Positions 63,660-64,000 of a DNA stretch of 64,000 bases are shown here, piece by piece. The position numbers and the translations under genes are program-made. Source of the DNA: Cyclobacterium amurskyense (GTDB lineage: Bacteria > Bacteroidota > Bacteroidia > Cytophagales > Cyclobacteriaceae); assembly GCF_001050135.1 (NCBI RefSeq), contig NZ_CP012040.1:2515001-2579000 (forward strand). Reading direction: 5' to 3'. Below the pieces are notes generated by a model. That model made no database searches. It saw nothing but the letters and a program-made list of their open reading frames with translations, and was not told the DNA's origin. The first letter of the stretch is position 1. Every line of letters begins with the position of its first letter.

Positions 63660-63989
63660 ATGGCGAATAAATGGGGAATTCCAGTAGATGTAGAAATTTT
63701 TGTAAAAGATCGAGATAAAAACTGCGTTTATTGTAGAGTCGAGTTTTTAGAGAGCTATGATTCAAGAAAATCAAAACCGTCATGGGAACATATTGTCAAC
63801 GATGTAAGAGTTAATGGAAAGGATAATATTGCTCTATGTTGTATTTCGTGTAATGCAAGTAAAGGAGCAAAACTAATTGAAGATTGGTTACAATCTGAAT
63901 ATTGTAAAAGAAAGAAAATAACAATTGACAACGTTGCAACTGTAGTGAAAGAAGCTATTGTCAATCCACCTGAAATAAAAAATAACTAG
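63660..63989 (+). CDS. HNH endonuclease
   Basis: 109 residues. Zinc ribbon CVYC ... CCISC (CxxC twice) frames the HNH core: SWEHIVND in the His position, DNIALCCISCNASKG, and KLIEDWL. It starts 7 nt after the Mrr gene, so the two form a two-gene unit. It may be a partner nuclease or a homing-type enzyme. The gene is complete; the window ends 11 nt later. Confidence 0.85.
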   Translation: MANKWGIPVDVEIFVKDRDKNCVYCRVEFLESYDSRKSKPSWEHIVNDVRVNGKDNIALCCISCNASKGAKLIEDWLQSEYCKRKKITIDNVATVVKEAIVNPPEIKNN

Positions 63990-64000
63990 GTCCTCCAATT

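Overview
The window looks like a chromosome segment of a marine Bacteroidota of the Cytophagales, most likely Cyclobacteriaceae (Cyclobacterium/Algoriphagus/Echinicola-like). The reasons are the gene families (PSD1/DUF1553-DUF1501 pairs, DUF4221, DUF4625, DUF2490, YHYH and YwqK/MORN proteins, GH29 fucosidase, FtsX/MacB-type permeases), the low GC content, A-rich leaders instead of Shine-Dalgarno sites, and promoters of the Bacteroidota type (TTG, 19-20 nt, TAnnTTTG) in front of tRNA-Gly, tRNA-Asn and the DUF4625 genes.

Layout. 1-18.3 kb is core-like: a partial TPR-like protein, a three-gene c-type cytochrome/DUF1501/NHL-propeller operon, a frameshifted DUF4221 lipoprotein, a GluR0-like ion channel, a TrmH-family methylase, mutS, tRNA-Gly and tRNA-Leu, a propeller/helical-toroid protein, and a tRNA-Pro locus carrying a small GIY-YIG gene with broken tRNA-Pro copies. 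18.37-39.59 kb is a genomic island inserted in tRNA-Asn. A 22-bp direct repeat of the tRNA 3' end bounds it and a tyrosine recombinase lies just inside the right end. Its cargo comprises a HEPN protein, a Shedu (DUF4263) nuclease, a type IIG restriction-modification enzyme, an array of eight 233-bp non-coding repeats, an SF2 helicase, a J-domain protein, a GC-rich structured RNA candidate, and a compact RiPP operon (DUF2911 lipoprotein, precursor peptide, radical SAM/SPASM enzyme of the GrrM/OscB type). 39.6-40.8 kb, just outside the right att site, is a triplicated 392-bp cassette of terminator, GIY-YIG gene and tRNA-Asn copy disrupted by palindromes. 40.9-62.4 kb is core-like again: GH29 fucosidase, metallophosphatase, ABC permease, an SCO/YHYH/YwqK operon beside a divergent DUF4625 pair under shared operator-like palindromes, DUF2490 and VOC proteins, a 1.4-kb dispersed-repeat patch, and a three-gene PLP/FAD biosynthetic operon resembling y4xP-y4xO-y4yA. 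The right end carries an Mrr-type restriction endonuclease and an HNH nuclease.

Two signals stand out as possibly undescribed. (1) The RiPP precursor ends in a perfect period-3 tract of 14 aromatic residues (11 Trp, 3 Phe) spaced as aromatic-X-(Asn/Asp/Lys), the motif expected for three-residue cyclophanes, directly upstream of a GrrM-like enzyme. (2) Two unrelated tRNA genes (Pro and Asn) show the same architecture: tRNA, intrinsic terminator, then a GIY-YIG gene whose ATG lies 0-5 nt after the terminator T-tract, then a tRNA copy whose anticodon arm is replaced by a short palindrome, all tandemly repeated. This suggests a small tRNA-parasitising element driven by a GIY-YIG nuclease.
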